Counted from the stretch's first letter, positions 1-14,060 are shown. The stretch: 64,000 bases of DNA from Lithospermum erythrorhizon (GCA_019722365.1 JADFUC010000646.1:248001-312000), one strand, 5' to 3'. The notes: generated from the sequence alone by a model not told the origin. Numbers and translations are program-made.

Positions 1-751
1 GTGGAAAGTAATGTTTATTAGCAATTATTTAATTATCTTTAGTCTACTAGCTAGCAATTATTTGATTATCTTATTAAAATTCTAACGTATTAAGAAAATT
101 TATGAATAATTTAATAGACCTCATATATAAAATACTATATTCTTATTACATTCTTATGAATATGATCAATCAAATATAGAGAAGTGAATATTGAGTTACA
201 ACAAAACTGCAAAAGAACATTCTATGATATGTGTGAATTTCAAAGAACAAACAAAGTTATAAATAATAAAAGATAATAATCAACTCAAATACTCAATGGT
301 TTTGCAGATCAAAATGAATGGAAGAAAGAACAATTTTCTAATACCTTTTTTTCTATAGTTCTCTAATACATTATTTATTATGATAATCTTTTACCAATAA
401 GGATAATAATTTCAAATATTTAATTACATAATTTTTAACATAAATCGTGTTATATATAAATCATTAACCAAGAAATAAAATATAGATATTCAATATAAAT
501 AAGTACTTGTATATTTTTGCCTTGTGCAACACCTAATAGTATACTAAAAGTAGAAGGATACTGGAAAATTTTCAGGAGAATTTTGGGGAGTGCCACCTTT
601 GGCTGCACTATCTCATAATTTTTTCAGTTGATTCCAAACAATTGATATTTGTAGTACTACATTGTAAGGGCCAGCAGCCCAGCAGAATAATGATAAATGA
701 AAATAATGGTATGTCAAATACTAATGAAAAATAAATAAATTAGTAGCATTA
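1..751. other. 3' flank of glycosyltransferase gene, no gene seen
   Basis: AT-rich sequence with no convincing coding frame. It presumably holds the 3' UTR and polyadenylation region of the minus-strand glycosyltransferase-like gene that ends at 752. Nothing else is supported. Confidence 0.5.
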
Positions 752-3700
752 TTAAAATTTTGCACAATGTGATGGCAAGCCTGTTTCTTGAGCAATATGC
801 ACGACCTCTGTAGGACTGCATTTGAGGACATCTTGCCCAAGCTTAGCACCAGCAGCCTTTAGTCCCTTAAGAGAAACAGCCTGGTTAAAGAGGTTTAATG
901 ATGGCAACTTTGAAGCAGGAGGCATTTTCATACTAGGCAATAGTGGTCTGAAATCTTCCTTCATCAATGGTACCTCGAAATCGCTCTTATCATGCTTAAC
1001 TACATTGTCTTTTGCAGCAATATGAGCTCCAGGTTCCATATGATTAGTCGAAAAGCTGGCCTGGTTAGGGAAATTTGGATAGAGAGTAACATATCCCCTC
1101 AGGTACATCATGTCTATCAAGAACTTTTTCCATGATGCTTGCCACCCATTAGTCCTTGATTTTGGTATCTGAACTGGGTTCTGCTTTGGGTCAACAGTAA
1201 ATCTCATATTCATGTAGACATAGAATTCTCTCCAGTGCTTCGGGAAGAAAACCGCGCCCCAACTACATGGGAGCTGATGAAGGTAAGGTGTATTTGGATG
1301 AATTCCCTTGAAGAATTCTGTTCCATTCCATTTAGGCCTTTCTTTTACTACTTCAACGATACGTGGTGTGTAAAGAGAAATAGAGGAAAGCTCAGGGAGA
1401 GAGATTTGTGGGTCATAGTGGTAGGCTAGAAGGGCATACTTGATCCAAAGATAGTAGTATGGGGAGACTTCAATGTCATCTTCAAGCAATAAACCATAAT
1501 CATCATCTGATGCTGGGTACCAACTCTCACTCACAGCTCGAATTAGGCCTCCTTGGATGATTCTCCTTCTTAGAGTCTTAGGTCCATGTGTCCAGTTAAA
1601 GGAGTTCACCATTTTTATCGTTGCTTCATCAACACCGCTATCCATGTTAAAGCTAATAGAAATCTCATCTCCAACATAATAGGCTGTGCTAAGAGATTTG
1701 AGAAGTCTGGATAAGGAATTTGCACGATTCTGCGTGATGATGTTTATAGATAACCGCATGCGATTCCAATCTGCATTTGAGAAATCATTGGATCAGTAAA
1801 CAAGCTGAATATTGTTAAGAAACTAAAGAAGAAATCTTTTGTTGAGGAGCCAGAACTGGCTCCAAAAAGAACTATCCGTTCTTTCATCGTGCTTTGTCCC
1901 CACTCATTAACAATATCAGAAAGACTTTTGAGATTGATAAACATGCTAGTTCAAGAAATACAACAAAATTCAACTCATGCGACGACTTACATGGCAATGC
2001 AGTGGAGCGAAGATCAGCCATCCATAGTACTTTGGTCACCGATGTTCTTGGCAAATGAACAAGAGTAGAATTGTTTGAATGAGACTCAACAGCCATCTTC
2101 AAGGCTTTCTTGACATTAGAATCCACATTATCTACTGTAATCACCACACTAGGATTATGAACACTCATCAATCCTTTCATGCTAGCATAAACTGCCTGCA
2201 AAACAGGCACCTCTGATTTTGACTGCCCAGAAAGTGCTCCAACCGCCAAATCAAATATCTTAAACCTCCTCTCTCTGCAAACTGTTTTAGGCCAGTTCAA
2301 CGCCACTGCAGCTTCTTCACAAGGACAGAAGTTTGCCCCTGAAACAACGAGGTACGCTTTCTTTCCCACTGTGGTCCTGAACTTTTCAAGAAGTGGAGCA
2401 AGATCTTCAACCTCACTGATAGAATGCGCATAGAAGAGAGCGTCTATGCGTTGAGGATACATTGCAGCCCATTGCGTGATGTAACCACTTGAGAGAGCTC
2501 TCCACCATTGTTCATCCCTGACTTGAACCACATCTTTGAAAATTACAGTTGTTTCAGAAACATAGGCCAACCTATGTTCACTATCTCCCCATGTCTCTTT
2601 ATCTTTGGGGTCAACTGGCAACACAAAGGAACCAGCATTTCTGTGCTTCTGAAGCTGGTAGCTGCCAAAAATCACAAAAAGTAATGCCTAACATTAGTAC
2701 CCTGGACAAAATTTCAATACAAGAATGTGATATTGTTCTACATTTGGTTCAAATATGTATTAACTATTTTTGAGTTCTAAATATGCATTAGATATGTATT
2801 TAGCCGAATATGCATTAGATACGTTTTTAACCGAATATTATTCAATATATAAAATTTAAGAGTTCTAAACATGGGATGGATGGAATGTTAATTGAACAAA
2901 CATAACTAGTTAAGATTTAAGAAGAAACAGAAAAAGAAGTAAAATGTGACAACATACCTCAAGTGCAAATCTTCACCAGTGGAGAAAGTGAAAGGATCTT
3001 CAACGAAAAGGGTTTTGACAAGCTCTGCAGACAGAAACCAAGAACTAGAGAGAAAATCCACCTGAACTATTTTGTTGACAAGAATATCATAAGCAGGATC
3101 AGGCAAATAAAGCCCTGCCTCCTTGGACCGAAACTTTCTGTAACTTGGGAAAGTAAAATCCTTCTGTCTGAATGGCAATATCCTCCCTATACTTCCCAGA
3201 ACTGAATTCTTGTACTTCTCTGTCCCTGCTACATGTGACAAAATTTGCAACATTTTCTTCCCTGGAATCATATCATCATCCAAAACATATACAAGATCCG
3301 CCTCAGTTTGCAACGCCATTTGGAACCTTCCAAAATACTTGAAATCATAGCTTGAACTTATGAAGCTGATTCTTGAATCATTATAACTATCAACAATTCT
3401 TTTCAGAGATAGCTCATTCGGGCTCCCGAATGCAAGAACCCAAACATGATGAAAAGGGAGACTCTGTTGCAGTAAAGTATCAAGCTGTGCACATAAAGTC
3501 TTCCTCTTAAAATGATTCAAAATAACTGTAACTTTTGGTCTATTTCCTGGACTTTTCATGTCCCATTTCGATTTCATCCTCATCAATTCAGGCAAAGACT
3601 CTGTCCCAAAAGACTTTCTTTGAAAATCAAGAACTTCCTGATAAAGTTCCCTTTTCAACTTAATCATAACTGCATCACTAGATTTCTTCTGCTCAAAATC

Positions 3701-4069
3701 AATCTTTTCTTGCTCACAAACTTGCGACGGCTTCAAAACTTGTTGAACTTCAAAACCAACAAGAGCATTGGATTCTTGATATCGACTGATGACATTTGGA
3801 GTAATTATATATTGTTTCCATTGTTTTGCAATTCTACTAGCCCATGCAAAATCTGGCTTGGTTCTCAAATCTATTGATGGACTCATATAGTATAAGAGAC
3901 ATGTTGCATAAATTGCAAATGCAAATTGTAAACAAGTGAGGATTGTGACAAGTTTTGCTGGTGAACTTTTTGTTGTTCTAGTTCTGGATTTTCCTCCTTC
4001 TACATAATCATTCAACATTCCCTCCAAATAATCCCCACTTCTCACTGTGGGTGTACGACCCATGCCCAT
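752..4069 (-). CDS. Two-domain glycosyltransferase-like type II membrane protein (At5g12260-like)
   Basis: Three exons read on the minus strand: 4069-2958, 2661-1991 and 1770-752. All introns are GT-AG, and the 2802-nt sum encodes 933 aa with no frame break. Residues about 40-62 form one hydrophobic segment near the N-terminus, which suggests a type II Golgi or secretory membrane protein. A first GT-A-like domain starts near VTVILNHFKRK (about 180) and has an acidic DDD triplet at about 264-266, the usual nucleotide-sugar/metal site. The third exon opens a second GT-like domain (INIITQNR, about 602) with SDDDYG at about 683 and LLLEDDIEVS at about 690. The whole protein matches my memory of Arabidopsis At5g12260, described only as a protein transferring glycosyl groups. 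Donor and acceptor sugars are unknown. Start chosen as the first ATG of the continuous frame, just before MGMGRTPTVR. Confidence 0.9.
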
Positions 4070-7000
4070 TATCCAAAATTGTTGTCCAATTCAAGATTTG
4101 ATCAATACCTGGAAAATATGTACATGTTGAGTCAATTTTAATCCAAAATCAGATTCTTGACATTATTTTTACTTATGATCTTAGTTTTTTTTTTTTTTGC
4201 TTTGGTGGGATAATTGGTGTGTTTTCATTTAATTTGAATATTAATGTAACATAAGTTAAAATGTCTTGTGCATCATATATATTAAATTTATTTCAATTTA
4301 ATTGACAAGTTAATGGATAGTATCTAATTGTACGCAATGCACGTTTAATAAAGATATTAAATTATATAAATAAATTATTGCATCAAAAGTAGTTTATTTT
4401 ATTAAAAAAAAATTATAGTTGAATCTCTACAGAAAAATTATTTATCTAGGTGATATTTCAATTTCTTAGAATAAAAAAGTTCGAAGTAAAATAGTTTTAG
4501 TAAATTACGTCTTGTGGGGGTATGAGGTTGAATCTGATAATAATTGTTAGATAAAAAAATACATAAAGAATTCATTATTATAGAATAAATGACTCCGTAA
4601 CAATAATTGTTATTAGTGAGAGTTAATTAGCAAATAATTGTTTGTGTATAATGAATTACTCGTAATTATTTGTGAGAAAACAACCTAAGGCTAATAGATT
4701 AGTTATCCTTAACGTGGTAGTACATACTAAAACCGAGAAAGAGATGTTAACATACGGACACATCAAAGTATAACTAATTCATTCAAACTGAAATTAGTGT
4801 ACAATAGAACTAAAAATGAACTGTATATTTCATTTAAAACTTACCAAAAACCTTTAAACTATACGGCTGCTCTATTACAAGATTTCTGAAACTTGATGTT
4901 ATTCCAATAATAATGCCGACGACTCGTCCTGAGGAAGAAGATAGAGGTTGGAGATGAATAAATGATGAAGTAGTAGTTATTGATGGTCGATGAGCATATG
5001 ATTGTGTGGCAAAAGAGAAGAGAGAAATATATAGAGAATGTAGAGAAAGTGTGTGAGATGTGATAAAGTGGTATTGAAGGAGCCATGAAAAATGCTAGGA
5101 AGATCACATGGGGTTAGCACCTATGATCAAAGAAAAAAATGGAAAATAAGGTACGTTATTTTTACTACATCTCATGCACTTTCTCCACCTAGAGCACTTA
5201 TTGAAACCGGCTTTGTTGCCGGAAAATAGGGCCCCGTTGTCGTTTGGGGCACTTCATCAAATTGCATGATATACCTATTATATTCTTGTTCTCACATCAA
5301 ATTACAATTTATATCTCAAGAAGAAGAATTGAATGAAAATGTGATACTTCTAAATTAAATATTCCAATATTTAGTACATTCAACATAAAAGTAAGTTAGA
5401 ATTTGTCATCGATATTTTGATGGAACTAACGAGTCCTATTTACATTGTCTTCTATTACGTATATAGGAATTTGCATCAAATTAATAACAATAAATAATTT
5501 AACCCATAAATGTTTTTGTCCTCACTTGTCAAACTAAGCAAATCTCACCTAAAAATAAAATTTATGGACGAAAGACATTGAAACGCATGTCCTTGCCAAA
5601 ATCATTTTTGTTATTATTTCTTTTTATTAATATATATACTACTTTTAATAATACTGCAAAGACAACAATAATTATTTGTAGTACCAGCATGCATGGTACA
5701 TTTGCATGTGACATAATTAAAGCTCTATTGACCTTTTAACACTTTAATTCTTCAAAGGAATTGAGCCTTTTTACTTCATAGCATGACCCATAACTCTATA
5801 GACGTAAAAAAGAGTACGATGAAAACGTTGAAAATTTTCGACTCGTTACCTTGGCAGCAAATAATTAAAGATAAAATTCTTGTAATAATCGATGATAGAA
5901 TATCTCAAGCCTTTCCTTCTCCAGCAAAATAAGGTAGCAGTAAAAACAAAGACACTACCTCTTCAAGCGATCTTGCATGCACGAGCAATCAAAATTGGAA
6001 ACCCACAGAATCAATGAAAAAATATGAAGACAGAATGAACGAGTAGAGTTGCAATGAAGAAAGGAAATTATATTTTGACTTTCAGATTGAGTAGGAAATA
6101 ATTTATATATTCTTGCATTTTATAGTAGGATGGCAATGCATGTATGGTTGACTTTAATTTAGTAGTCTCGATATAGACGGAGTATATAGATTACACCCTT
6201 TAATTATTCAATTGATATAAAGTTGTGAAATAGACTACATTATAGTTATTATTCTAATATATAATAAGTGTAAAATTTATATAGATCATAAGATTTTAAA
6301 AAATTATAATATATTTTCTTGTAATATTGCTTATAAGAAAATAATTAAAATGTTTATTATTATATATATATGGTAAAATTTTGTTTTAAAAATAAAAAGC
6401 ATCACTTAAAAAGAAATTAAGTGTTACGTATGTACACATCTATTTTGCGTGCATGACCAATTTATTAGCCACCTTTTAATGCCTTTTGCCAAACTTAAAT
6501 TTGGTAAGTAGTTAAAAGAAGCAACCCATGAACCAGTATAGTTATATTTGCTAGCTGTTGAGGAGAATTCAAACGAGTTTGGTCAGCTTTGAATGTTGAA
6601 GAGATTCGACTCACATTTTGGTCTCATTTTATTGCTGGAATTACACTAGCTACTATAGTTTCCAGGAATTACATAATGAATTAACGATAACTAGATAAAG
6701 GTCCAATGCAGTACGGAGTACTGAATAAAATTTTGAATCCCAATCGTTTCGATTTATATTATAAGCTTATTTGTTCGCTAGTTATATGACGATTTAATTT
6801 TTAACATTATAATTTTAATAATAAATTTAAAAGTTTTATTCTGTATTATTATCTTAAATTTCAGTTTCGTAAAAAGTATGACATTTATTATGTAATTTTA
6901 TTTATGGTTAAGAAAGCATCGACTTTTCACTTTTAATAAAAAATTACTTATATTATTTTATTTATTGTTAGAAAATATCGTTTATGATTGATTAGTAGTA

Positions 7001-7842
7001 TAAATTATTCATAGTTTTACTATTTAATTATATTTTATGTTTATTTTTAACATATTTTAATTGATGATTGACTCAATAATATCATATTTGTCTGTGAATA
7101 ATATCGAGATATTTTTATGAAATTACTACCGATTTTAGCGGCCTTGAAATAGACAAAGAGGCCACACGTTAGATGTCGCTGGCCGAATGTCAAATCTTCA
7201 AATGAATTATATTGAAAATAAATGGAATAAAGATGACATATCTGCTTTTAAAAGCTATATCTTGTCTGATAATTTTTTAACAAAATTTAAAACTTGATAG
7301 TATATATGTGATTAATATTGCTTGAGTCCCGTTTAGGAGCTTATAGAATTTGAAATAGCTTAGTCTTTATAAAGGGTATAATTATCTTTTCAGCAATTGA
7401 ATAGAGAGCGTATGGCAAAGCCAATAAAGTAAGCGTTAAATGCGATGCATTGTTAGTTAATGAAAAGCGTGGAAATGTAAGTGCCTGCATTTTTATATGA
7501 ACCGTGCGATCAAATATGCTACTTATATGATGATCCGTGGTGTGTAGCCCATGTAAGAGAACATTAGCTTCTGATACTAATGTGTAAGTTCCTAAGATGA
7601 GACTCTATTAATTGATATGGACACTTTTAAAATTTTGATATAAATAACAACTTTAATATAAAAGGTCACAAGAAGTCATTTAAATAGAAGATGAGGATAC
7701 CGATTTGTACATCAAATGTTCATCAATAAAGTGGATTATATATCTATCATATATATTCATGAATTATATTTCATATAGCGTGAAAACTAATATAAGTATT
7801 ATATGAAAATATACTCTAATTTAGTTTACTATTACTAATCAA

Positions 7843-8061
7843 TACTCCTCTTTTTTTTAATTATTGTTTTAGACATTTTTACATTGAAAATGTAGAATGA
7901 CAATCAATTGAAATAATTTCATTGGTTGGTTGTTAATTTAAATATAAAAAGTACTCAAAAAATACATTGAAAATGTAAAAATATTATTTATTATGATAAA
8001 ACGACAACTAAAAAACAAATTTCTTTTGCTAAAACGTCAACTAAAAAAAACGGAGGGAGTA
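7843..8061. repeat. Stowaway-like MITE
   Basis: The left end reads TACTCCTC followed by a T run and GTTTTAG. The right end, read on the minus strand, gives TACTCCCTCCG followed by a T run and GTTTTAG. The pair forms terminal inverted repeats of more than 30 bp with mismatches, about 219 bp apart and beginning with TA. The CTCCCTCC terminus and TA flank are typical of Tc1/mariner-derived Stowaway MITEs of plants. It has no coding capacity. Confidence 0.65.
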
Positions 8062-8930
8062 TTAAATAGTGAAGATTGAATTTTGTCTAATTTTATTTCA
8101 TATATTGAATTCGACTCTAATTAATTATTGTATTTACATTTTATAGATAAAGATATTTTTATTTAAGCATAAAAAATTTAATGTCGATAATAAGGTAGTT
8201 TATAGTTATATATTATAATAAAAAAATTAAAATTTTGAAATTAAATATCCAAATATATTAAATTCTTTGAAATAAAAAATTAAATGATTATTAAGTACTT
8301 GATTTAAATACTCCAAATTATTGACAAACTTTTAAACGTCTTCGTCGATAAACATAATATTAATTTGAATAAAATTTAATATCAATATTAAGGTATATTG
8401 AAAATAATATTATTTGATAATTTTACCAAATATTATCTGATAGAAATAAAATATTTGAATTTAACATTTAATCTGTGAAAAATCCAAATTTAAATCTTGA
8501 CAATCTATTGAGGATGGGGGGAGTATTAGATACGTAAGTTGACACCTTTTTTTATTTCAATTGTTGTAATGTAATACAAAATATCACATAATAATTTAGA
8601 TATATGTTATTTAATAATAATTTTTGGATTAGAAAAATATTTTAAATTTATAATTGAATAATTATCGTAATAAAAAGAAATTTGGCTTGGTAGGGATTTC
8701 TAGGCTTAATTTTTTAGTGTCAAATACTTATCCTTCTAGCGAAAATTGTGTTTCTTATTTTTTCAATGTACTTTTTGACTAATTTTTCTTATTAAATTAG
8801 CGACCAACCAATTATATGATTTAAATTAATTAGCGTTTGCCTTATTTTTTAATGTAATTTTTTACTACTTTTGTCTTAACTTAATATATGTGCGAATGTG
8901 AAAGGCATTTATATAGGAGCGGAGGGGAGT

Positions 8931-9222
8931 ATTGAATTGTTATAGAAGTCTTTTTTAAAATTTTAGAAACATATTTTTTCACCAATAGAAAATATTATAA
9001 TAAGTGTAATATAGTAATTAGTAGTATGAAAGGAAGAAACACAACTCACACTTTTATAATTAGGCAAAAATTTAAGACTTATTAATTATTGAATTGTTAT
9101 AGGATTCTTTTTTAAAATTTTAGAAATATATTTTTCCATTAATAGAAAATATTATAATAAGGGTAATATAGTAATTAGTAGTGTGAAAGGGGCCATGGTC
9201 GCACTTTTATGATGGGGCAAGG
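8931..9222. repeat. Diverged tandem duplication, period about 157 bp
   Basis: A copy beginning ATTGAATTGTTATAG at 8931 recurs at 9088. About 130 bp stay alignable, through AAAATATTATAATAAG and GTAATATAGTAATTAG, to a shared CACTTTTAT motif. The copies differ by scattered substitutions and small indels, so the duplication is not recent. The first copy starts directly after a MITE-like end (GGAGGGGAGTATT). No function is suggested. Confidence 0.75.
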
Positions 9223-10919
9223 GGATAAATATATACATATATGTAAGAACATCAAAATAAACTTGAAAGATTTCTTGTATTCCTTCAATATCTTTAGGAA
9301 AAAGGAAACAAAGGAAAAAGGGTAGTATTTCATGAATCATAATATTATTAAGTAATATATTTGTATTGACAAATGAAATTTTCAATTATTTTAAATGATG
9401 AGCAACACCATTTGCTAGCTCATGATACATGATGTCAGGCTGCGAATCCAAGGTCCAAACTTTAATTAGTTTATAAATAGTACAATGCATGAAAATTGGA
9501 TCTCGAACTCACGTGTGCTAACCGGCGAATGATGGGCTAATTATAGGTGTTTAGTTATCCCAGATTCCCAGTTCGATTAATGAATAAACTAAACTAAACA
9601 TTCTCTTTTAGTCCATCTATTGTCAAATAAATATTATGGACATACAAAGAAGTCAACCTTATTATTAAATTGGTTGAATTGAATGCAATTACAGATATTG
9701 AACTTATATGTCCAATTTCACTTGAAGATAGTTACATTATTAGCGAGAGGGTATCAAGTACTATAATATATTTTTTGTAATAATAAGTTATAAATGTAAT
9801 ATGATGTGAGTCTTTCAAAGTCGAGGGATCATCTCTCCTAAACTTATGAGTACTTCAGATCTAGCTAAATTCCTCTGAAGATTGTCTACTGCATCTCATA
9901 ATTCTATATATTTATACATTATGACTATCTTATAATATATGATATCCATGGAACATAATGTACATAGGCAGGGGATCAAGAAGCCAAAATTATGTCACTT
10001 TTTTAATGTGTTTTGAAAGTAATGGAATTAGAACAATTATATAGCACTCCGTAATTGACTGAATTGATACTATCTTAGCGGACAAGCAATTATGGTGCAA
10101 AACACATAAGCATGAGATGGGCAAAGAAAACTAAAGGGGATATGGTTGATGATGGCAACAAAGTCTAATAATTTTCATGAGTAACTCTTAATTGATTGAT
10201 AGTAAGATTTGCCAAACGTTACGATATTATTTTCCATTTGTCAAGACTCTTGTCTTTTGGTGTTATGTTACAATTTTTTTAGTAGTGGAGAGTTACCAAT
10301 AGATTTTCTCGAGGCATATCACATGGACCTCTATCATGCCTGCTCAGTCGTCTCTATACATTGAAAATTCCATCATTTTCTACTAATGTGGATATTTTTG
10401 CAGAATCCCATAAATGTACGTATTATATTTGAATATTATTGGAAAACCCTCATAATATTTTTAATGGATATTATTAAAGACAATTGATCGATAGGATAAT
10501 TATGAGAATATTGGTGTTGATAATATTGATCTTAGCTAATGCTAGAGTTGGCTAATACTGTATGTGATTTGATTTCAGTTGTAATCTTCATCATTAATTG
10601 TTTAAACATCTGACAATATAATACTCAATCCACCTAACAAATATGGACGATCTCCCTCAAGGGAGAGTCTGAGTGGAACTAGGGTTACTAGACTTAATGT
10701 ATTATATAGGGAGTATGCTTTTTATGTTAAGAAAAGCGTAGTATATTAGTGGGTCACTAAGTGCCATACAATATAAAATATATAGTTTAAACTTAGCGCT
10801 ATATTTCCACTCATAATTTAACTCTATGTTGTATTGTTGATGACGAAATTTCTTATTTATCTTGTATCAATTCCTTGAAAACTCCTACGTAAAAATCACA
10901 GTTCCGGCACTGTGCAGAA

Positions 10920-13900
10920 TCATTCATCATCCACTGAAAAATCAGGTTCAGTAGGCTTCTGTAGTGAGTTCACTGTAGAAGAATCTGATTCTGAATTCTT
11001 GTGTGTACCTATCCTACTAGCTGCTAACCTCGTCGCACTAGTAGAGAAGCCTGGTGATCTTGATGGTGAAGGCGCATTAACAGAAAAGCTTGGTGATCTT
11101 GATGGTGAAGTCGAATTAACATTCGATTCTCCATTCAGCGTTTCACTTCCTCCTTTCATGGAGGCTTCTACCTCATCCTTTAGCTCAGCTGCATTCCTAC
11201 GCTTCTTGTACCGAAGCCATGCTGCTTGTATGAAGCACGCGGCCCATGTTCGCCACTGGTGAGAATAGAACCTAAATTTATGTCTGAGTTGTTTGCTATG
11301 TAATCTCCTAAACTGTGCTGCAACAAACTTTAGATCCTCAGAGCTGAGAGCGAATGCTTCTACTTCAGAAGTGGCTTTCACTGAACGCGTTGATGATGGG
11401 AGGATCACGCTAGGACGTGGGTCAAGAGCCCATGTAAGCAATTCTTCGCCACAGAAGTCGCTAGGGCCTATGTTGATTGAATTGAAGAAACCAGTGCGAC
11501 CACCATTTGTGGTGTACGAATCTAGATTTCCTCGAATGATGAATAGCATTTCATTTACTGGATCACCTTCGCGGATTATACAAGTGCCTTCAGTACATAG
11601 AGAGGGTTTAAGGCGCTCACAAATGGCATCCAGCATGCTCTCATCCATTTGATCAAACAGAGGGACCTAAAACATAGAACCACGTTATAATTAGGTTGAT
11701 TGGAGTATCCAGTTTCTGAGTGAACATTAATAAAGGAGTTAAGAGTCGAGGACTTGCCCTCCGAACAAGATCATAACAGAGGTGGCGCTTGATATCTCTT
11801 CGCAGATCTAAAGGAAGTTCTCTGAGAAGACTTTCCTCATCAACACCATGAGTAGCCATCCATTTATACTGATCGTATTTCCTCACAGATTGCCTTAGTT
11901 CATGAGGCAACTGTCGATGATGCATCCATTGTTCGGAATCAGTTCTCCTTATTCTCCACTCTTCTAATCTAACTGTTGTTGACTGAAGATATGTCTACAG
12001 AGTGTACAAATATCAGTTAGTTCTGCAATTAAGGCATTCTTATGTAAGGACTAAGAGTAAATCTATTTGTGGACTTACTTGCATATTCCCAATAAGCAAA
12101 CCAAAGAGAACCAATCCCAGTGTTACAACAATGATAGCAAACATATTCTCTCCAACATATGTAGTTGTCGAAAGACCTTGCCCCAAAGAACTGCATGTAA
12201 CAAAACATAAAATGGCTTGCATACATAAGAGATTTTTGCTACAGCTTACAAGCAATAGAAGTCTATGCTTTCGCTAATGTAGTCAAAATAGTATTATTAT
12301 TGGAACTTCGATAGCGCTAATCTGAATTTCTTTAACAATTTTTTATCGAAACCAAAGAAAGATTTTAGAGCATGGGATACTATAAATGAGGGGATTAAAC
12401 ACTTTCATGTCTCCACCTCTAAAATCAAGGCTAAAAAATCATTTGTTTGAGTAACATGTGCCATCTTCATCAGATTGTGGTTTGAAACTAAAAAGGCTAC
12501 TCTCATTTTTCTTGGCAGGAAATTAGTTTAGAACTAGAATCTGACTCGAAAAAAGTAATACTAAGTACCTTAAGTTCTTTAAGCCCCACCAGAGACAATA
12601 GAAATATTTGTTGAAAAATTTTGCAGATGTAACAGTGTACTTTGCAGCATCGCCATAAATGCCATAAGGGTAAGAGTCCTGGTCTGGATCACAGATAGTT
12701 GTTATATTGCTTCCCTCTAACCACATATTTCTACCATTGTCGTCGATCTTGTGGCAATCAAAGAAGCTATACTGGCAAGATAGCTTCTCAAGACCGCAGA
12801 CATGCTTCCAGCATGCTTCTTGTCTTTCAATAGATAAAAGATACCAGCAAGCTCCTATAACCTACAGGAATTGAGATGTTGAGCAATTAATTAGTGATCG
12901 CCACATTATGATCGATCTATTCTAAAAATGTACTAGTACTAGAACTTTTCAGTTTTTTAAAATGAAGTTCTGATTATAATCTTGACTCACATGGCTTGCT
13001 AACATGTAAAGGATTAAATTATAAGCAGCACCAGCCCATGCTTTTTCAGTAACAACACCAGTCGCCTTCACAATTTCTGATGTCAGTTGAAATATGAGAT
13101 ATAGCCTTGGAAGGTACTGGAAAATGATTAAGAACCTAAGGACATTTCTCGTGTTAGCCACCGTTGAACCTCCCAGATTTGGAATAATGAACCAAATCAG
13201 TACCTGATGGAGTATATATCAGAATATATGTATAAGAAATGTTTGGAGTTCGATAATTTTCTCTCCAAAATGCTTATGATCATGTATTGAAGAATCAAGT
13301 CTTAACTTTCACATACCTGAGGAAGAGGTAAGGCGGCAAGAAAATCAACCCCAAAACCTTTTCTCAAGTATCGCATTGCTATTTTATTAGAGTCTATAAC
13401 AAGTTCTCCTCTACCAAAAACCCGAGAAGATGGGGCAATATAAGCAGTACGAAAACGAACAAAAATCTGAATTATGTAAAATACATCTGCAATTGATCTT
13501 ATGATAGACAGGCCGACTTCAAGGGGAATACTAAGATGTATGCATGTGCTTTTGTGGACTACTGGCAAGTAAAAGAAAAGAGGATCCGTAAACAAAGAAA
13601 CTAGACAAGCTACTAAAAATATGGTGTTCCATCTGTAGATCAAGGGTTCTCGCGGATCTAAGATTTTTCTCTTCGCTCTTTCAAAATCCTCTGAGAACAC
13701 TCGTGAGATGACTTTAGCTTTCAATGTGACACGTTTATCAGTCTTTCGACTCTCCTTGCCCCTCCTCGAGCTTGGTTCCGAAAGTTGTGATCCGTTAATC
13801 TTATATATTGCCTTAACTGAAGTATCTTCACACACAGAAAGCACCATTTCTGATTTAGGATCATCTGGGAAACTGAAAAACAAAATGCAAACAGAAAATT

Positions 13901-14033
13901 CATTAGCTGATAACTAATACGGAGTATATAAGTAACCCGTTGGAATCATCGAGTATACAGTTGTGACTCAAATTAGAAAGCAGATAATCTATAAGTAAAC
14001 AGACCTTACTGATTTGGTATTACTATAATCCAT
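10920..14033 (-). CDS. CNGC15: Cyclic nucleotide-gated ion channel, CNGC15-like
   Basis: Seven coding exons on the minus strand: 14033-14005, 13872-13317, 13203-12991, 12861-12569, 12190-12079, 11994-11758 and 11666-10920. They sum to 2187 nt and 728 aa in frame. The N-terminus (MDYSNTKSV) and the segment KAKVISRVFSEDFERAKRK match the CNGC15 branch (group III). The six transmembrane helices and the pore lie in exons 2-5, with FYCLWWGLKNLSSLGQ before the last helix. The cyclic-nucleotide-binding domain is in exon 7, with phosphate cassette GPSDFCGEELLTWALDP at about 547 and an IQ/calmodulin site at about 623-637. CNGC15 proteins are calcium channels, reported at the nuclear envelope, and have been linked to symbiotic and nitrate-triggered calcium signals. 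Exon 6 ends AGG|GCAAGT, a GC-AG intron. An acceptor at 14062/14061 implies a 5' UTR intron just upstream of the start codon. Confidence 0.93.
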
Positions 14034-14060
14034 GGAGTTTGAAGATAAGCCTTCGATTAA

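Larger units (their letters stand above)
4070..10919. other. 6.8-kb AT-rich intergenic region
   Basis: No family-recognisable coding sequence. The stretch holds the upstream region of the glycosyltransferase gene and the downstream region of the CNGC gene, which lie in tandem on the minus strand. It contains a Stowaway-like MITE (7843-8061), a diverged tandem duplication (8931-9222) and unpaired MITE ends near 8510-8525 and 8915-8930 that read like the right terminus CGGAGGGAGTA. An 82-aa minus-strand open frame at 4859-5107 looks like chance. Confidence 0.6.

Noticed and set aside
4859..5107. 82-aa minus-strand open frame upstream of the glycosyltransferase gene
   Set aside because: Phe/Ser/Ile-rich composition of an AT-rich stretch, no family resemblance and no splice link to the gene; treated as chance.
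10912..11652. Plus-strand frames of 116 and 119 aa opposite the last CNGC exon
   Set aside because: Antisense shadows of a well-supported coding exon.
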